From Paragorgia papillata (taxonomy: Eukaryota; Cnidaria; Anthozoa; Scleralcyonacea; Coralliidae): a stretch of DNA of 64,000 nucleotides. How positions within the stretch are numbered: the first letter of the stretch is position 1; every line of letters starts with the position of its first letter. Made by a program: the position numbers and the translations under genes. Of this stretch, positions 47,204 through 57,696 are shown in pieces. Location: NCBI GenBank assembly GCA_035771165.1, contig JAWNZC010000090.1, positions 62,001 through 126,000 on the forward strand, given 5' to 3'. A model generated the notes under the pieces. That model worked only from the letters and a program-made list of their open reading frames with translations. It was not told the origin of the DNA and did no database searches.

Positions 47204-50033
47204 TAAATAATAAATAATAAATAATAAATAATAAATAATAAATAATAAATAATAAATAATATTATTATCATTATCATCATTATTATCATTATCATCATTA
47301 TCATTATTATTATTATCAATTATTATTTAGCTGAAGTCATTACATTATTTACCTATTCATGAACAGTTTATGAAGTTGATCAAAGCAAGATCAAGAAAGG
47401 AGATGTTGTTGGCCAGGGCCAATTTGGGACTGTTTACAAAGGTGAATGGAGAGGCACAGAAATCGCAATAAAGTCGATAACTCTTCCTCCGGAAAGGCAA
47501 AATGAATCATATGAAGATATTAAAGAATTGCAAATATGCAGGTGAGAGCATCTATCGTTCATAGCTAGCTTATGGAACAATTACGGCATGGGATATATAG
47601 CACGTTACAAAATTAAACCGTATTAATTCTTTGAAAGCTTTCATGGCGATAATGTAATATAAATAAGTTTTGTGGAAACACCACGTAAAATATTTCTTTG
47701 CTAAGAAATATTTTACGTGGTGTTTCCACAAAACTTATTTATATTAAACCGTATTTTTATAATACAAATCCTGCATTTTGATTATCTGAGCTACTGTCCA
47801 GAGATAGATAAGTGATAGCGAACAGAGTCGAGTTAATTATAATAATAGAATAATATTTAATATGAGAATAATATTTAATCTGACAAGTTGGTAGTCCCAA
47901 TTAGATAACTTATAATAGAATAACAGAGTAATAGAATATTCAACTGTGGCTCGTTGTCTAATTGTTATACAACTATACCATTCCCTACCAATATAAGTCG
48001 GAGTTGGAATGATAGTTATGGAGTTCCAAGTCGATCCATTAATCCGTAGTGAACTCGAAAGTAGAACTTATGTCCGATGGCACTTAAATAACAGGCCGTT
48101 GCCCAAGATTTCGGTGAAACGTTTTCGCATTTGAAGAAAAATTGCTGATAAAAGGTGCATTACATATAGCGACCTATAAACAGAAAACGAGAGCGCCAGC
48201 TGTCGTCCCCAGACATGTACCCATATGATTCTGTATCTATTAAAGTGTTCTTCACAATTAACAGGAAAATACGACATCCAAATTTATTACTCCTGATGGG
48301 ATATTGCAGAAAGGATGACGATCTCTGGTTAATTTCTCCTTACATCAGAGGCTCGAATTTAGAGAAACTCATCTTTTCTAAACAACCGCCGTTTCAGGTA
48401 ATATATGTACATATATATTTATACAGGCAGTTTTAAGCAGATATACCTGGAAAATAAGCCCCAGTGCACAATACGGATTAAAAAATGTGAAACAAATCTT
48501 TTTTAATGCTCTGACCGATAATACGGCCGGGTATTTTTTTTTATTAAATGCTTTGACCGATAATACGGTCGGGTATTTTAGCCGAGTTTCGCACGTACTT
48601 TAAAATGCGATAAACGAGTAAAATGCCCTGGCGTATTATCGATGAAACCATTCAAACTAAGTTAAAACCCATCTACCATTTTGGTTTTGACTTGTCATAT
48701 TCAGGCAGATTTTACCTCTTCAAAACCGGTTAAACCGGTATAGAAGCGGGCAATAAGGATTTCAGTGTGCAATACGACTCTGGATTTGCAGCGTTCCATT
48801 GCCCAAATATGGTAAAATGACGTCATTGTCATATAATAAATGCGCTTATTCAACCCCTTATTTATTCTAAGTACAGGCGATAATATATAATCAACAAATT
48901 AAATCTACTCGCGTGAGTTTCAGGAAGTAACCCATCCGAATTAAATCCCGTCCAAACGGAAATTAAATGCAACTTTCCATTACGGTCCGCTTTGCCTGCG
49001 CAGGCAGAGCGATCCGCTTTGAAAGCTGAAAATTTTCAACTTCCAGAGCGGACGAAACAATGCACGCCTCTGCCACCGTACCGTACCTCCGTAACTTGTA
49101 GTACGTATCGCCGCTGAAAACATACAAGCTGAACAATACCGTAAAGTATGGACCGAATTTATTCCCTCCATTTATGGCTCAACTCTCGAATCATAAATGT
49201 GATAAACCGAAGGGGAAACTTAAAAACTCGGCCCTTAGTTGACGGTACGACCCTGAAAATGGGTTAGTAAGAGGTATATATATATATTCCAGATTTTAGA
49301 TGATGCTAAGCCGTACATCCTCTATCAAGTTGCAAGCGGATGTCATTACCTCCATGACGAAGAGATCGTTCACCAAGATCTAAAACCCGCAAATATCTTG
49401 GTAAGTAAGAAAAGCGCGCTAGTGCTCTACGACAAAGTGAACAGGTTATTCCATAGAGATAAAACTATGCAACTAACGGGTTTTCTCGATGGCTCCATGA
49501 TTTAATAACGTCCCTTGTCCATTGAGAACATTATGCCTATATATGGCTATGCTCTTTATCGAATCAACCACAGATATGCCGTACAGCAACATTAGAACAA
49601 TGCATGTTAATTTTGTCCAATATTTTATTTCGAGGTTGAAAAAAGAACATACCATGCCGTTATATGTGATTTTGGGGTCAGTGCATTCACTTCAACGGCT
49701 ATTACGAGGAATGCAGCCAATGCTGGGACGATGATGTACCAGCACAAAGAGTCCATCATGGGAAAGAGAGCAGAACCATACATGGATGTGTATGCAATTG
49801 GATGGATAATCCTAGAAATGTATACGTCTAGGCGTGTGTGGAATGACATCACCAATCCCGCACAACTTATTGGGAAAGTAATTTCAAATGAGTATCCGTA
49901 CGCAGGTGATCTGGAACAACATGCTGATGTTAAAGAAATAGTTGACGGTTGCTTCAAAGAACCGACAGAACGGTTGTCCATGGGAGACCTTCTTAAATGT
50001 CTCAATGCAATGGTTGACAGAGAAAAATATTAG
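33817..50033 (+). CDS. Ig-domain protein kinase (multi-exon)
   Basis: Proposed exons: 33817-33993, 38609-38777 (Cys-rich: SGCQCIGY, ECFHCGHSKDRH), 38887-38972, 39302-39424, 43481-43564, 43686-43780, 45031-45235, 45863-45958, 46598-46912 (Ig-like: YSWFVNGRPV ... GQYQCVVKV), 47367-47541, 48265-48397, 49293-49400 and 49635-50033. Phases agree throughout except around 43780-45863, where an exon is missing or misplaced. The kinase has G-loop GQGQFGTVYKG, AIK lysine, HQDLKPANIL in place of HRD, CDFG, and MYQHKE where APE is usual. Asp, Lys and DFG are present, so activity is possible; Gln for Arg suggests regulation without activation-loop phosphorylation. TKL-like. No signal peptide or membrane segment is seen. 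The substrate is unknown. Confidence 0.72.
34363..34905 (-). pseudogene. LINE reverse transcriptase 3' remnant, copy 1
   Basis: The C-terminal ORF2 segment of a CR1/L2-like non-LTR element: ENVQRRATNFILNYP, YKQRLSKLNLFPLEYRRN and LVFFHKCLLG, then RVVRAWNSLPKEI in another frame after an A-run length change. It is 5'-truncated as usual for LINEs. It lies in intron 1 of the kinase gene. Confidence 0.8.
35203..35332. repeat. 15-bp minisatellite (GATTTTACATTTCTT)n
   Basis: About nine copies with small variants (TTTTCT, TTTTGT). See the related inverted array at 36162. Confidence 0.92.
36162..36470. repeat. 15-bp minisatellite (AAAAGTTGAAAATGT)n
   Basis: About 20 copies, mostly identical. The complement, ACATTTTCAACTTTT, resembles the unit at 35203 in opposite orientation. 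It is open in several frames only because 15 is a multiple of 3; no protein is claimed. Confidence 0.95.
39425..41253. repeat. Kinase-gene intron 4, left part: (AT)n and hairpin MITEs
   Basis: (AT)n at about 39462-39508. A hairpin MITE begins ACTCATTAATAATTCACGAG at 39924. Long palindromes lie at about 40332-40485 (AAAACACTTATTTACTGG and complement, with an inner CTCGGCTTCGCCTCGGG loop) and 40490-40580 (GTGTTTTATCAGATCTAAAAC and complement). From 40858 on, duplication copy 2 begins. Confidence 0.65.
41254..41430 (+). CDS. Duplicated first exon of the Ig-kinase gene
   Basis: It encodes the same 59 residues as 33817-33993 (MTLTNLQEG ... FYWRKK), with the same upstream DNA and the same GT donor after phase 0. 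Because the next downstream exon (43481) also starts at phase 0, this copy could act as an alternative first exon and give a shorter protein without the Cys-rich exons. Use is not proved. Confidence 0.55.
41800..42252 (-). pseudogene. LINE remnant, copy 2
   Basis: Same LINE as at 34363, cut by the right edge of the duplication. Its A-run is one base shorter, so the C-terminal frame differs. Confidence 0.8.
42253..43480. repeat. Kinase-gene intron, hairpin MITE region
   Basis: The palindrome TGTTTTATCAGATATAAAAC and complement lies at about 42352-42412, in the reverse orientation of its relatives. A second end ACTCATTAATAATTCACGAAG is at 42596. The remainder to 43480 is AT-rich and unassigned. 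Confidence 0.55.
43977..44086. mobile_element. Small MITE (110 bp), TA-flanked
   Basis: Ends GGCCCGGGTCAAACG and CGTTTGACCTGGGCC, flanked by TA, with further pairing of the interior (GAACTCAATG / CATTGAGTTC). It lies in a kinase-gene intron. Confidence 0.7.
44398..44609. mobile_element. MITE (212 bp) with CTTAG duplication
   Basis: Ends CGGGTGTTCATATGATC and GATCATATGAACACCCC, with CTTAG at both sides (44393-44397, 44610-44614). Non-coding. Family unassigned. Confidence 0.65.
46385..46470. repeat. Hairpin repeat copy
   Basis: GTGCTTTATCGGATATAAAAC with its imperfect complement GGATCCGATAAAGCAC. A member of the dispersed hairpin family, in the intron before the Ig exon. Confidence 0.65.
47036..47336. 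repeat. Microsatellites (AT)n and (AAT/ATA)n
   Basis: (TA)n at about 47036-47062, then (AAT)n, (AAATAAT)n and (ATT)(ATC)n from 47174 to 47336, between the Ig exon and the first kinase exon. No coding value. Confidence 0.9.
47657..47744. mobile_element. Near-perfect hairpin MITE (88 bp)
   Basis: Arms of about 42 nt pair almost perfectly around a short loop (ATATAAATAAGTTTTGTGG and its complement), flanked by TA. It lies in a kinase-gene intron. Confidence 0.75.
48398..49292. other. Kinase-gene intron, no gene
   Basis: Contains a direct repeat of GACCGATAATACGG at about 48513 and 48558. The rest is unassigned. Confidence 0.5.
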
Positions 50034-50419
50034 TTTTCAGACTTGTGTTCTGGCCTTCAATTTCTACAAGATGTACTATACGTCCAATGCGGATCAGTTA
50101 AAGAAGTTGAAACCTATATAAATAGAGGGTTACTGAATTACTATTTACGTGTAATTAAGGGATGCATGAATTGTTGTTATTTTAATATGAGGTAGCACCT
50201 GCTAAAGTTTTTGACCTCAAAACAAAAACTTGTAATAGTTCGGCAGTCATAAAATCAGTGTTGCATGTCGTCGCATGGAGTGTTACATGCACACGCCGAT
50301 TTATCTCCAACTGCCATTGCGACACAAATCGGCTTGTGTAGCCAGCCGTGGCATTAAGTTAAATGGCTTGTGCCTGTTCGACATGAAATATTTCCAGGTA
50401 AGCTTTGGCATACTGCACA
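50034..50419. other. Gap between two convergent genes
   Basis: Lies between the kinase stop (50033) and the integrase gene's stop (50420, minus). It should hold both 3' UTRs. No further gene is seen. Confidence 0.5.
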
Positions 50420-53400
50420 CTATAATGTACCTGATTGCCTGCAGAAATTAACCAGATGGACGTATATATCTTTCATCTGTACAGCACTTAACGAGTTGAG
50501 TGCAACACCAGATCTATGTATCTCTTCTTCAAGAATATTCCTAAAGTTTGCCGATATGTAGTCGGGGATAAGGCGGTGTAGGTAGTGTCTTTCGGCCAGA
50601 GGAAGGAGATCTTCATCGCCTAGGGCGAAGCCTTGTTGCGAGAACCCTGCAAACATGTATCAGTAGTAGCAGTTAATAACAGTTGAACGTAAGAACTTTT
50701 CAAATTTTGGCCTATTTCTTACGTCATAATGGGAAACTAACCACTTTCAGTTAGGGGCTGTTCATATGGACGAAATTTGTCCCTAGGAGAAGGGTCACTC
50801 TACCACCCGAGCTACCGCCTGGGTGAGCCGACTTTGCATTCATTTTATCTTTAGGGACTTTAAGAACTACGACTACGGCAATGTGTTTGCACAATAGAAT
50901 TTCATGTCATATACAAAGAACTTTTGTAAATGACAGTCCCAAGAGTAATCTTTACGCCGTCGTGACTCCATTGACAACGTAGAAAAAGATTTTGACGTTG
51001 TAAAGACAACCGCGAAACCTGCATGAGTCACTACAGGAGCCTTGGAGAAGCTTAACATTACTCTCGCGACTACCAGAGATTGAACAAATGTTTTTCCTCA
51101 ATAATTTAAGAACAAAACGAGTCCGTGCGATTATGTATCTTGAAATTTGAATGTATAAATACACCACCATTTAATACCACTGTTAAACTTTCTACCGTAG
51201 CCGTAGTCCGTTGTCTGAATCTTAAAGTCCTTTTATTTCGCCTTGGTGGCGAGCGTTGACATGAGAAATGTCACACCTGTCTTGGGTGGTAGGGTCACCA
51301 TGCGGTAAGGCTTCTTTCCGAGGTAGGGTGCCCCTAGAGGCGGGGGGGGGGGAGTTTTTCTCATGTAAACACTTTGACTTGCCTATATACCCGATACAAC
51401 TTTGTGGGACTTTCAACGTGATTGGTTAAATGTTGGTTTGCGCTTGGAAACAATCGAAGGTCACCCTGTTTTAGCATGGACAAAATTTCCTTCATACAAA
51501 TAACGCATCAGAGTTGTCTCGGTAGCTAGGGTGACCCTCCCCTACCAGGAACAAATTTACATCCATGTATAAATAGCCCCTTCGTGAAGTCGCATGTATT
51601 TTCAACATCGCCACAACAAACGAAAGATAGCTCTGCAATCAAGATTGTCCGATCGTGTCTGTTATACTACATGCATAAACTGTCGGGTATCTTTAAATAC
51701 ATTTTAACGTGACTTTGTCGCTATACCTTGTCGTTCAGGGAAAAGAAAATTGTCTTCCGGAATTCCTGGCGGACACAGTCTATCCTTTTGCTTACGAATG
51801 TTATACGCGTTGTATTCTTGCATGAATTCTGTTAGTTCTTTTTGTAAGACCGGCATAAATATGTAATAAAGGCATCCTCTGAAAAACAAATTTATAAATC
51901 AGTCAAATTTTCGCATTTTAGTGATATATACATCCATACTGCAAGTCCATGACGCAGGATTCTCAGTGACACACAATGTTTAAATACTGAAACTGTTCCG
52001 TGAAATCTTCATATTCGTTCGATGTTTCTCTTTAATACTACAGGTTATAAACTAAAGCTTTAAACAATTACGAGAAGAACTTGCTCTTGAAAGTCACCTG
52101 TACTTATTGATTATTTTAATTTTAATAGTTTCTTATTGATTCGTGTGTATACTATATAATTATATATATATATATATATATATATGGTGTATAGGTGTAT
52201 AGTATATATATATATACGCTGGTGTATAGTCTGATGAGTAATTAAATCGTGTTGCTTTAGCAATGGCACGAAAAAAGAGATTTGAAATTTTTTAGTTGTT
52301 TATGTAATATTTAAAACACGTTCTGCGAGTGTTTTGAATGGCTTCAAAAACGATCACCATTTGCTAAGTTCGTTGGCGTAGTAATTTTGAAAAATAACGT
52401 TGTCTAAGGCGAGAAAATCAAAGCTAAAGTTTATGTAAATCAGGAGAATGTTTTATCACATATAAAACCACGATACGGTTATGATTTTTAATTTCTTTGT
52501 TTTCCTCATGAATTATTAATGAGTTTTTGAAGCATTTTTTACGCCGGTATTTCCTATAAATTCAAGAGTGTGCAATACGAAGACACAAATGCATCAATGA
52601 TCACATGTAAACGGTAGAAATCAAATACCTGTGCATGATATTGTCTTTTTGCCAGCTCCCCGTCGCTTCTAAGTCCTGCAGCAACAAAATCAATATACAT
52701 TGATGGCAATGATGCACAATAGTCAATACAATTTATAATTGTACTTTGTAGTGAAGATGTTCTTTGAGCTAATTTACTCCCAAGAGTTCCCAAGCGGGAA
52801 TCGACGCACAACCTTCTGATCGCTCATGAGATGCTGTAACACTCATACAGTGAGCTACTGGGACTCAGATAGCTGAATTCAACGTATACGTATGGCAAAC
52901 TTTATTAATTGGAGCTAGGAGGTTTATCTTAATGCATGTTGTTTAAGTATGTTAAGTTTTAACACTGGTACAATTTATATTCTTATATATAATCTACATT
53001 GCGATTTTCACATTTGTCGATCAACTTAGACGGGGTAATTGGGTAATGTAGGGGAAAATAGAGATCCATAACCCCTAAGGAAGAAGATGAAATGTTTATT
53101 CAACATAGCTAAATTTAATCTCCCTTCTGTAGATTAAAAAATTGTTCTAGCCCAAGCGAATAAATACCTTTTCCCGCTTCGAATTATGACCAGAGCTAGC
53201 GAAGCTCGAGGGCCATAAAGGAAGGGGGAGAGGGGGGGGGGGGAGATCCGTAACTTAGGTACGGACCGAGAAAACGAGGTTAGTAAGATGTTTATTATAT
53301 GGCTTTTTGTTTTTAAAAACGACATATTTCCAGTGACGTTACCGTCCGTCAATATTCGGAGTTACCATCAACATCGTTTTGTATTTTACGAGCAGTAGTG

Positions 53401-56400
53401 TTTTATTAATTTAAAACACGAGCCGACAGCCGAGATATTGGACAAACCTACAACCTTGGACAAACTATAACATGTTGAGACAAAATCATCAATAGTTTCC
53501 AAATAGAAATTTCAATTGGCAGCTTTTATGTGTCTTGAGGTATTTTCCCCTTCCTCACTCCCCCCAGCTCAATATTAATTCAAGCAGCAGGCAAAAACAC
53601 TGGCTTGAAATTGATGTAGAGAAATCATTACTGAACTGGCAGGAGAGGAGGCTTTTATAGCACCAAGATGTCTCAAGACGCTTTAATCCTTTATTTATCA
53701 AAGTTGTACATTTTCAATAAAAACGTGCCTCTTACAGTCTCCTACCATCACTTCTTGCCAGAATGATTCACATGTGAATTCAGGGCCGGCGCGACCGGGG
53801 GGGTAGGGGGGGTATTTACCCCCCCAATAATTTGGCGAAGAAGTGCCCTTTTTTAGCCAAGCCCTGGATATTAAACAAAACGCGTGCGCGCAGAGCATGC
53901 ATGCATGCCTTCAATCTCGGCACAGGTTTAGTGACAAAGTCCCCATATCAGTTATGAAGGGCCCTTATTATTTCAGCGATCAAAGTTCCCTATATCAGTT
54001 ATGAAGGGGCCCTTATTATTTCAGCGATCAAAGTTCCCTATATCAGTTATGAAGGGCCCTTATTATTTCAGCGATCAAAGTTCCCTATATCAGTTATGAA
54101 GGGGCCCTTATTATTTCAGCGATCAAAGTTCCCTATATCAGTTATGAAGGGCCCTTATTATTTCAGCGATCAAAGTTCCCTATATCAGTTATGAAGGGGC
54201 CCTTATTATTTCAGCGATCAAAGTTCCCTATATCAGTTATGAAGGGGCCCTATTTCAGTGATCAAAGTTCCTTTTTTTCAGTTATGAAGGGCCCCTATTT
54301 CAGTGAATCGTTGATCAAAATCCCTTATATCAGTAATGAAGGGCCCCTCAGAATCATCAATTCTAATGAAGAGGCAGACATGCAGAGAAACCAGAACAAA
54401 GGCATCTGGTCTTTTATCTCGGATGCTCAGATTTGACTTTGTTGCGTCACTGATGTTCGCCAAAAACGTATTCATCAAAACCAAAATGATGACAAAAATT
54501 ATAGAGAAGGAAACTCTTGACGTTACTGGGGCCATAGCAGCATTGCAGATGACAGAGCAAAGCATCAGGAAAATCAGATAATCTGAGGACCAGATAAACG
54601 ACCTTGTAGATGCATCTGTGTCATTTGCTGAGAAAATGGGAGTAAATGCAGCTGAGGAGTACCAACAATTTCACCGCACACGGAGAATACCTAGACGTCT
54701 GGATGAAGCCCAAAATACCACTGCCCAAATAACAATGCATTCGTTCTACAGGAAAGAATTTACAGCTGTCTTAGATGCTCTTCTAGTCGAGATTAACGAA
54801 AAAGCGGAAAACATTAAATCGGCATTCAAGCCTTTGCTGGAAGGTCTGAGCCCAACCCAAATGCCCACCTACACGCAAGTTGAAAGGCTTTGCCAGAAGT
54901 ACCCTAATGAACTTCCACAGCCGTCTTTGCTACATGCTGAAATGGAAATGTTCATACCCCATCTCCGAAAACATGCTAAAGAAGATGACGTACCAGAACA
55001 TGACATCAGTTACAGATATGCTGCCGATCTCGCACTTCGTCAAAGTCGGCTTGGCTTATTCCCGACAGTAACCAAAGCTTACAGACGGATTCAATTATGT
55101 TAAGCTCTGTACAAGAATATAATTTGTGACGTTATTTCATAATTTGCTACAATTTGCTACATAAGAGTTTACTATATTAAAAGTATGAAATTTGAATTTA
55201 AAAATTGCAAGGAGTACTATTAGTAGATTATAGGAGGCCACCGCCCACCTGGCTAGTCCACATACATTTAATTTAGCTTTTGAAGAAACGCATTTTGGTG
55301 GAGTCATAAAGGCCCAAGGCCCACAAAGGGGCCCAAAACCTTCATACACCCCCCCCCCCCCAATGATCAGCCTTTCGGAACGGCCCTGTCTCGTCATGCC
55401 TTTGGTTCTTTTAACTGGCTATCGAATTTGTGTTTTTTATGCGAACAAACTCCAGCTAGCGGACATGATGTTGTTTTCCTTTACTGTAATTTATAGTGAG
55501 TGACTGTAATCACTGTATTATATTTCAGGGATATAGGTAGTTAATGTTTTCTTTGCAACATATTCAATCTCATAATTTTCATTTGTCATATTACTTTATA
55601 TATTATTGGCTTATTGCATGTAGGAATCTGTAATAACTTCTAAATAACGATTTAGTAGAATAAACGTACTGTTTTGCTTTTTTTGTTTCGATATACACCA
55701 AAAGTTAAAAACCCTGATCAAATGGCCTCTTCTTGAAACTGGTTTTACGCGGTGTGATTGCGCAATCCACGTAATGTGCCCTTCGGAAATCGTACCCTCC
55801 CAACTCCTAGAAGCTCGCGCCGGCCCTGTGTGAATTGAATGTACTTTTGTTTGTGATATTCTCCTTATCTTCTTGGAAAGTTTATACGGACAGCAAAACA
55901 TTAAATCCCATTACTTCCAATAATATAATGTTATCTTATCAAATAAGTAAATAACGTGCTGTTTTGGTGGGAAAACCGTTAGGCATGCAATCAAAACGTT
56001 CATACGATTTTTCAGCAGCGAAGAAAATCGTATCGCTAGTCCAAAAGCTGATCTGATACATTTTCACTAGTAAATAAAATTGTATGACGAATGAAAGGAA
56101 TTGAATACAGGTTCTTCTCGTTCATCGTACGAAAATCTTAATACTTATGTAATGAAACTGGATACCTGAAAAAAATCTATCCAAAAACTTGTCCAATGAC
56201 GTCTTAATTGACTCCACCAGCATTCGATTCTCTACATGTAGAGAAAGTATATATTATATGCTAACCTATATACGCATTAATCTAGCCACAAAAACCCTAA
56301 CAATTTCGTAAATTGTTTTTTTACCTGGTTCAGTCTGGATTTCCCATATGCAATGCTGTGAACGCCTGAAAGACTATCACGGTGGTTCCGTCTTAAGAAC

Positions 56401-57127
56401 ACTTGACATTCTGCTAATACGGTATTTTCCGTTCCACGATCAAGTCGGAGACTCGCTGGTATCACTAGGGAAAGATAGAACATTTATGTACTAGAAAACC
56501 AGACTACGATTCTTCGTTAACTAATTAAGTAATGGGAAAAATTGTATTTTTGCATTCTACCTATCACAGCATCAATTATAAACCATCACTTATTATTTTG
56601 ATTACCTTTCGCTAACTTTACAGCTTCATAATAGTATCGCGCAACAATCCAAGGGTCTCTGTTTGTGGAATATACTCGAAGCCACATTACTCTTCGTGAA
56701 AACCCATCAATTCCACCGTGAATACAGAAACCATAATGCCTCAGTTTATCGTACTGATCAACATGCCACACCCAGTTAGGACCCTAAGTAAGACAGAAAG
56801 TTAAATGTAACATCGCAGTTGAAAAAAAACGAGGAACAGCTCTACATTTGCATTCATTCACCTTAGAATAATATTTTCTTGGTCTTCCAAGCCCTGCAAT
56901 TAGGCGTCGCTGATTGCACATACCAAGTAATAGCATCACGTCATATACTTGCTGCCTAAAAATATGTAGGTTGCTCTTTTGACAAGTCGGTTTATGTATT
57001 CTATTAAAAAAACAGGCATTAACTGAATGTAACTTCAGTACCTTGTCACAAGAAGTCCATATTTCAGGCGAATACGAAGTGTCATTTTGCGATATCCATT
57101 TTGTCCACGACAACCATTAATTTCGTT
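50420..57127 (-). CDS. Intron-rich IS3EU-type integrase gene, at least eight exons
   Basis: Minus-strand exons 57042-57127, 56862-56955, 56606-56783, 56325-56464, 56166-56231, 52629-52675, 51727-51878 and 50420-50646 all have AG/GT borders and fully compatible phases, giving 329 open codons plus a stop. The first visible exon (YRKMTLRIRLKYGL) corresponds to the middle of the other integrases, so 5' exons are missing or unrecognised. The rve core: Asp in WHVDQYDK, then GGIDGFSRR, Asp in RLDRGTEN, and Glu in NQRIECWW split exactly at an exon border. FMQEYNAYNIR and LFPERQG follow, then a C-terminal exon ending SGTL. No TIR or target duplication was found around it. Eight introns are unlike the single-exon integrases of elements 1 and 2. 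A domesticated host gene or an old intron-bearing element are both possible. Confidence 0.8.
50752..51590. mobile_element. MITE-like inverted repeat in an integrase intron
   Basis: GGGGCTGTTCATATGGACG and AATTTGTCCCTAGG at the left pair with a decayed CCTACCAGGAACAAATTT ... AAATAGCCCC at the right. GGGTCAC(C/T)CT motifs are near both ends. Edges are approximate and no duplication is certain. Confidence 0.5.
51879..52628. repeat. Integrase-gene intron with (AT)n and hairpin MITE
   Basis: (AT)n at about 52158-52185 and 52205-52215. A hairpin-family MITE lies at 52314-52545, ending CTCATGAATTATTAATGAG. Confidence 0.65.
52676..53772. other. Integrase-gene intron, left of the hAT insertion
   Basis: Mostly unassigned. 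A hairpin-family fragment is near 53390-53435 (GTAGTGTTTTATTAATTTAA), and sequence like the Tc1-element end (CCTACAACCTTGGACAA) is at 53449. A G-run lies at 53229-53243. Confidence 0.45.
53945..54340. repeat. 47-48 bp minisatellite inside the hAT element
   Basis: About eight copies of a unit with TCAGTTATGAAGGGCCC and TTATTTCAGCGATCAAAG. Copies differ mainly in the number of Gs (GGGCCC or GGGGCCC) and shorten toward the right. Confidence 0.92.
54336..55103 (+). pseudogene. hAT transposase fragment
   Basis: The open frame is interrupted once in frame, by TAA at 54579-54581. The protein has VSFAEKMGVNAAEEYQQF, TRRIPRRLDEAQN and FKPLLEGLSPTQMP, as in the middle region of ZMYM1-like hAT transposases. 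The N-terminal zinc finger, most of the catalytic region and the C-terminal dimerisation region are absent, so the element is non-autonomous. Confidence 0.75.
55837..56165. other. Integrase-gene intron, right of the hAT insertion
   Basis: No gene or repeat recognised. Confidence 0.5.
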
Positions 57128-57167
57128 CTAAATAATCCACATACCCAATACGTTTTAACTGTACTGG

Positions 57168-57371
57168 CCGTTTGTTTGTTTGTTTGTTTGTTTGTTTGTT
57201 TGTTTGTTTGTTTGTTTGTTTGTTTGTTTGTTTGTTTGTTTGTTTGTTTGTTTGTTTGTTTGTTTGTTTGTTTGTTTGTTTGTTTGTTTGTTTGTTTGTT
57301 TGTTTGTTTGTTTGTTTGTTTGTTTGTTTGTTTGTTTGTTTGTTTGTTTGTTTGTTTGTTTGTTTGTTTGT
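57168..57371. repeat. Tetranucleotide microsatellite (GTTT)n
   Basis: About 50 uninterrupted copies. It abuts GTCGCGTCTGGGCTTCCG, whose complement is at about 35167-35185, so it may be the tail of a retroposed sequence. The long Cys-Leu-Phe-Val frames it creates are not genes. Confidence 0.97.
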
Positions 57372-57405
57372 TGTCGCGTCTGGGCTTCCGTAATATATAG
57401 ACTTA

Positions 57406-57504
57406 GTATATATATATATATATTATATATAATATTATATATATTATATATATTATATATATATATATATATTAATTATATATATATTATATATATATAT
57501 ATTA

Positions 57505-57564
<60 letters not shown>

Positions 57565-57602
57565 TATATATAATATCTTATATATAATATATAGTATATA
57601 CA
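57406..57602. repeat. (AT)n tract
   Basis: Almost pure alternating A/T for about 195 bp with small interruptions, beside the (GTTT)n array. Confidence 0.95.
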
Positions 57603-57696
57603 GAAACGTTTGCATGAAGCAAAGTAAGAGGACGCGGACATTACATATTATTCCGTTTAATTTTTTTTAGAAAGATGTTTGGCACATGTCGTTTTA

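Larger units (their letters stand above)
53781..55828. mobile_element. hAT transposon, 2,048 bp, with 8-bp duplication
   Basis: Perfect 8-bp duplication TGTGAATT (53773-53780, 55829-55836) and termini CAGGGCCGGCGC / CGCGCCGGCCCTG: standard hAT features. It carries part of a transposase (plus strand) and a 47-bp minisatellite. It is inserted in the long intron of the minus-strand integrase gene. Confidence 0.92.

Noticed and set aside
55611..55901. Minus-strand frame as a further integrase exon
   Set aside because: No similarity to the integrase and it spans the hAT terminus and its target duplication.
57101..57587. Long open frames of repeated Cys-Leu-Phe-Val and Tyr-Ile
   Set aside because: They are translations of (GTTT)n and (AT)n, open only because of the repeat period.
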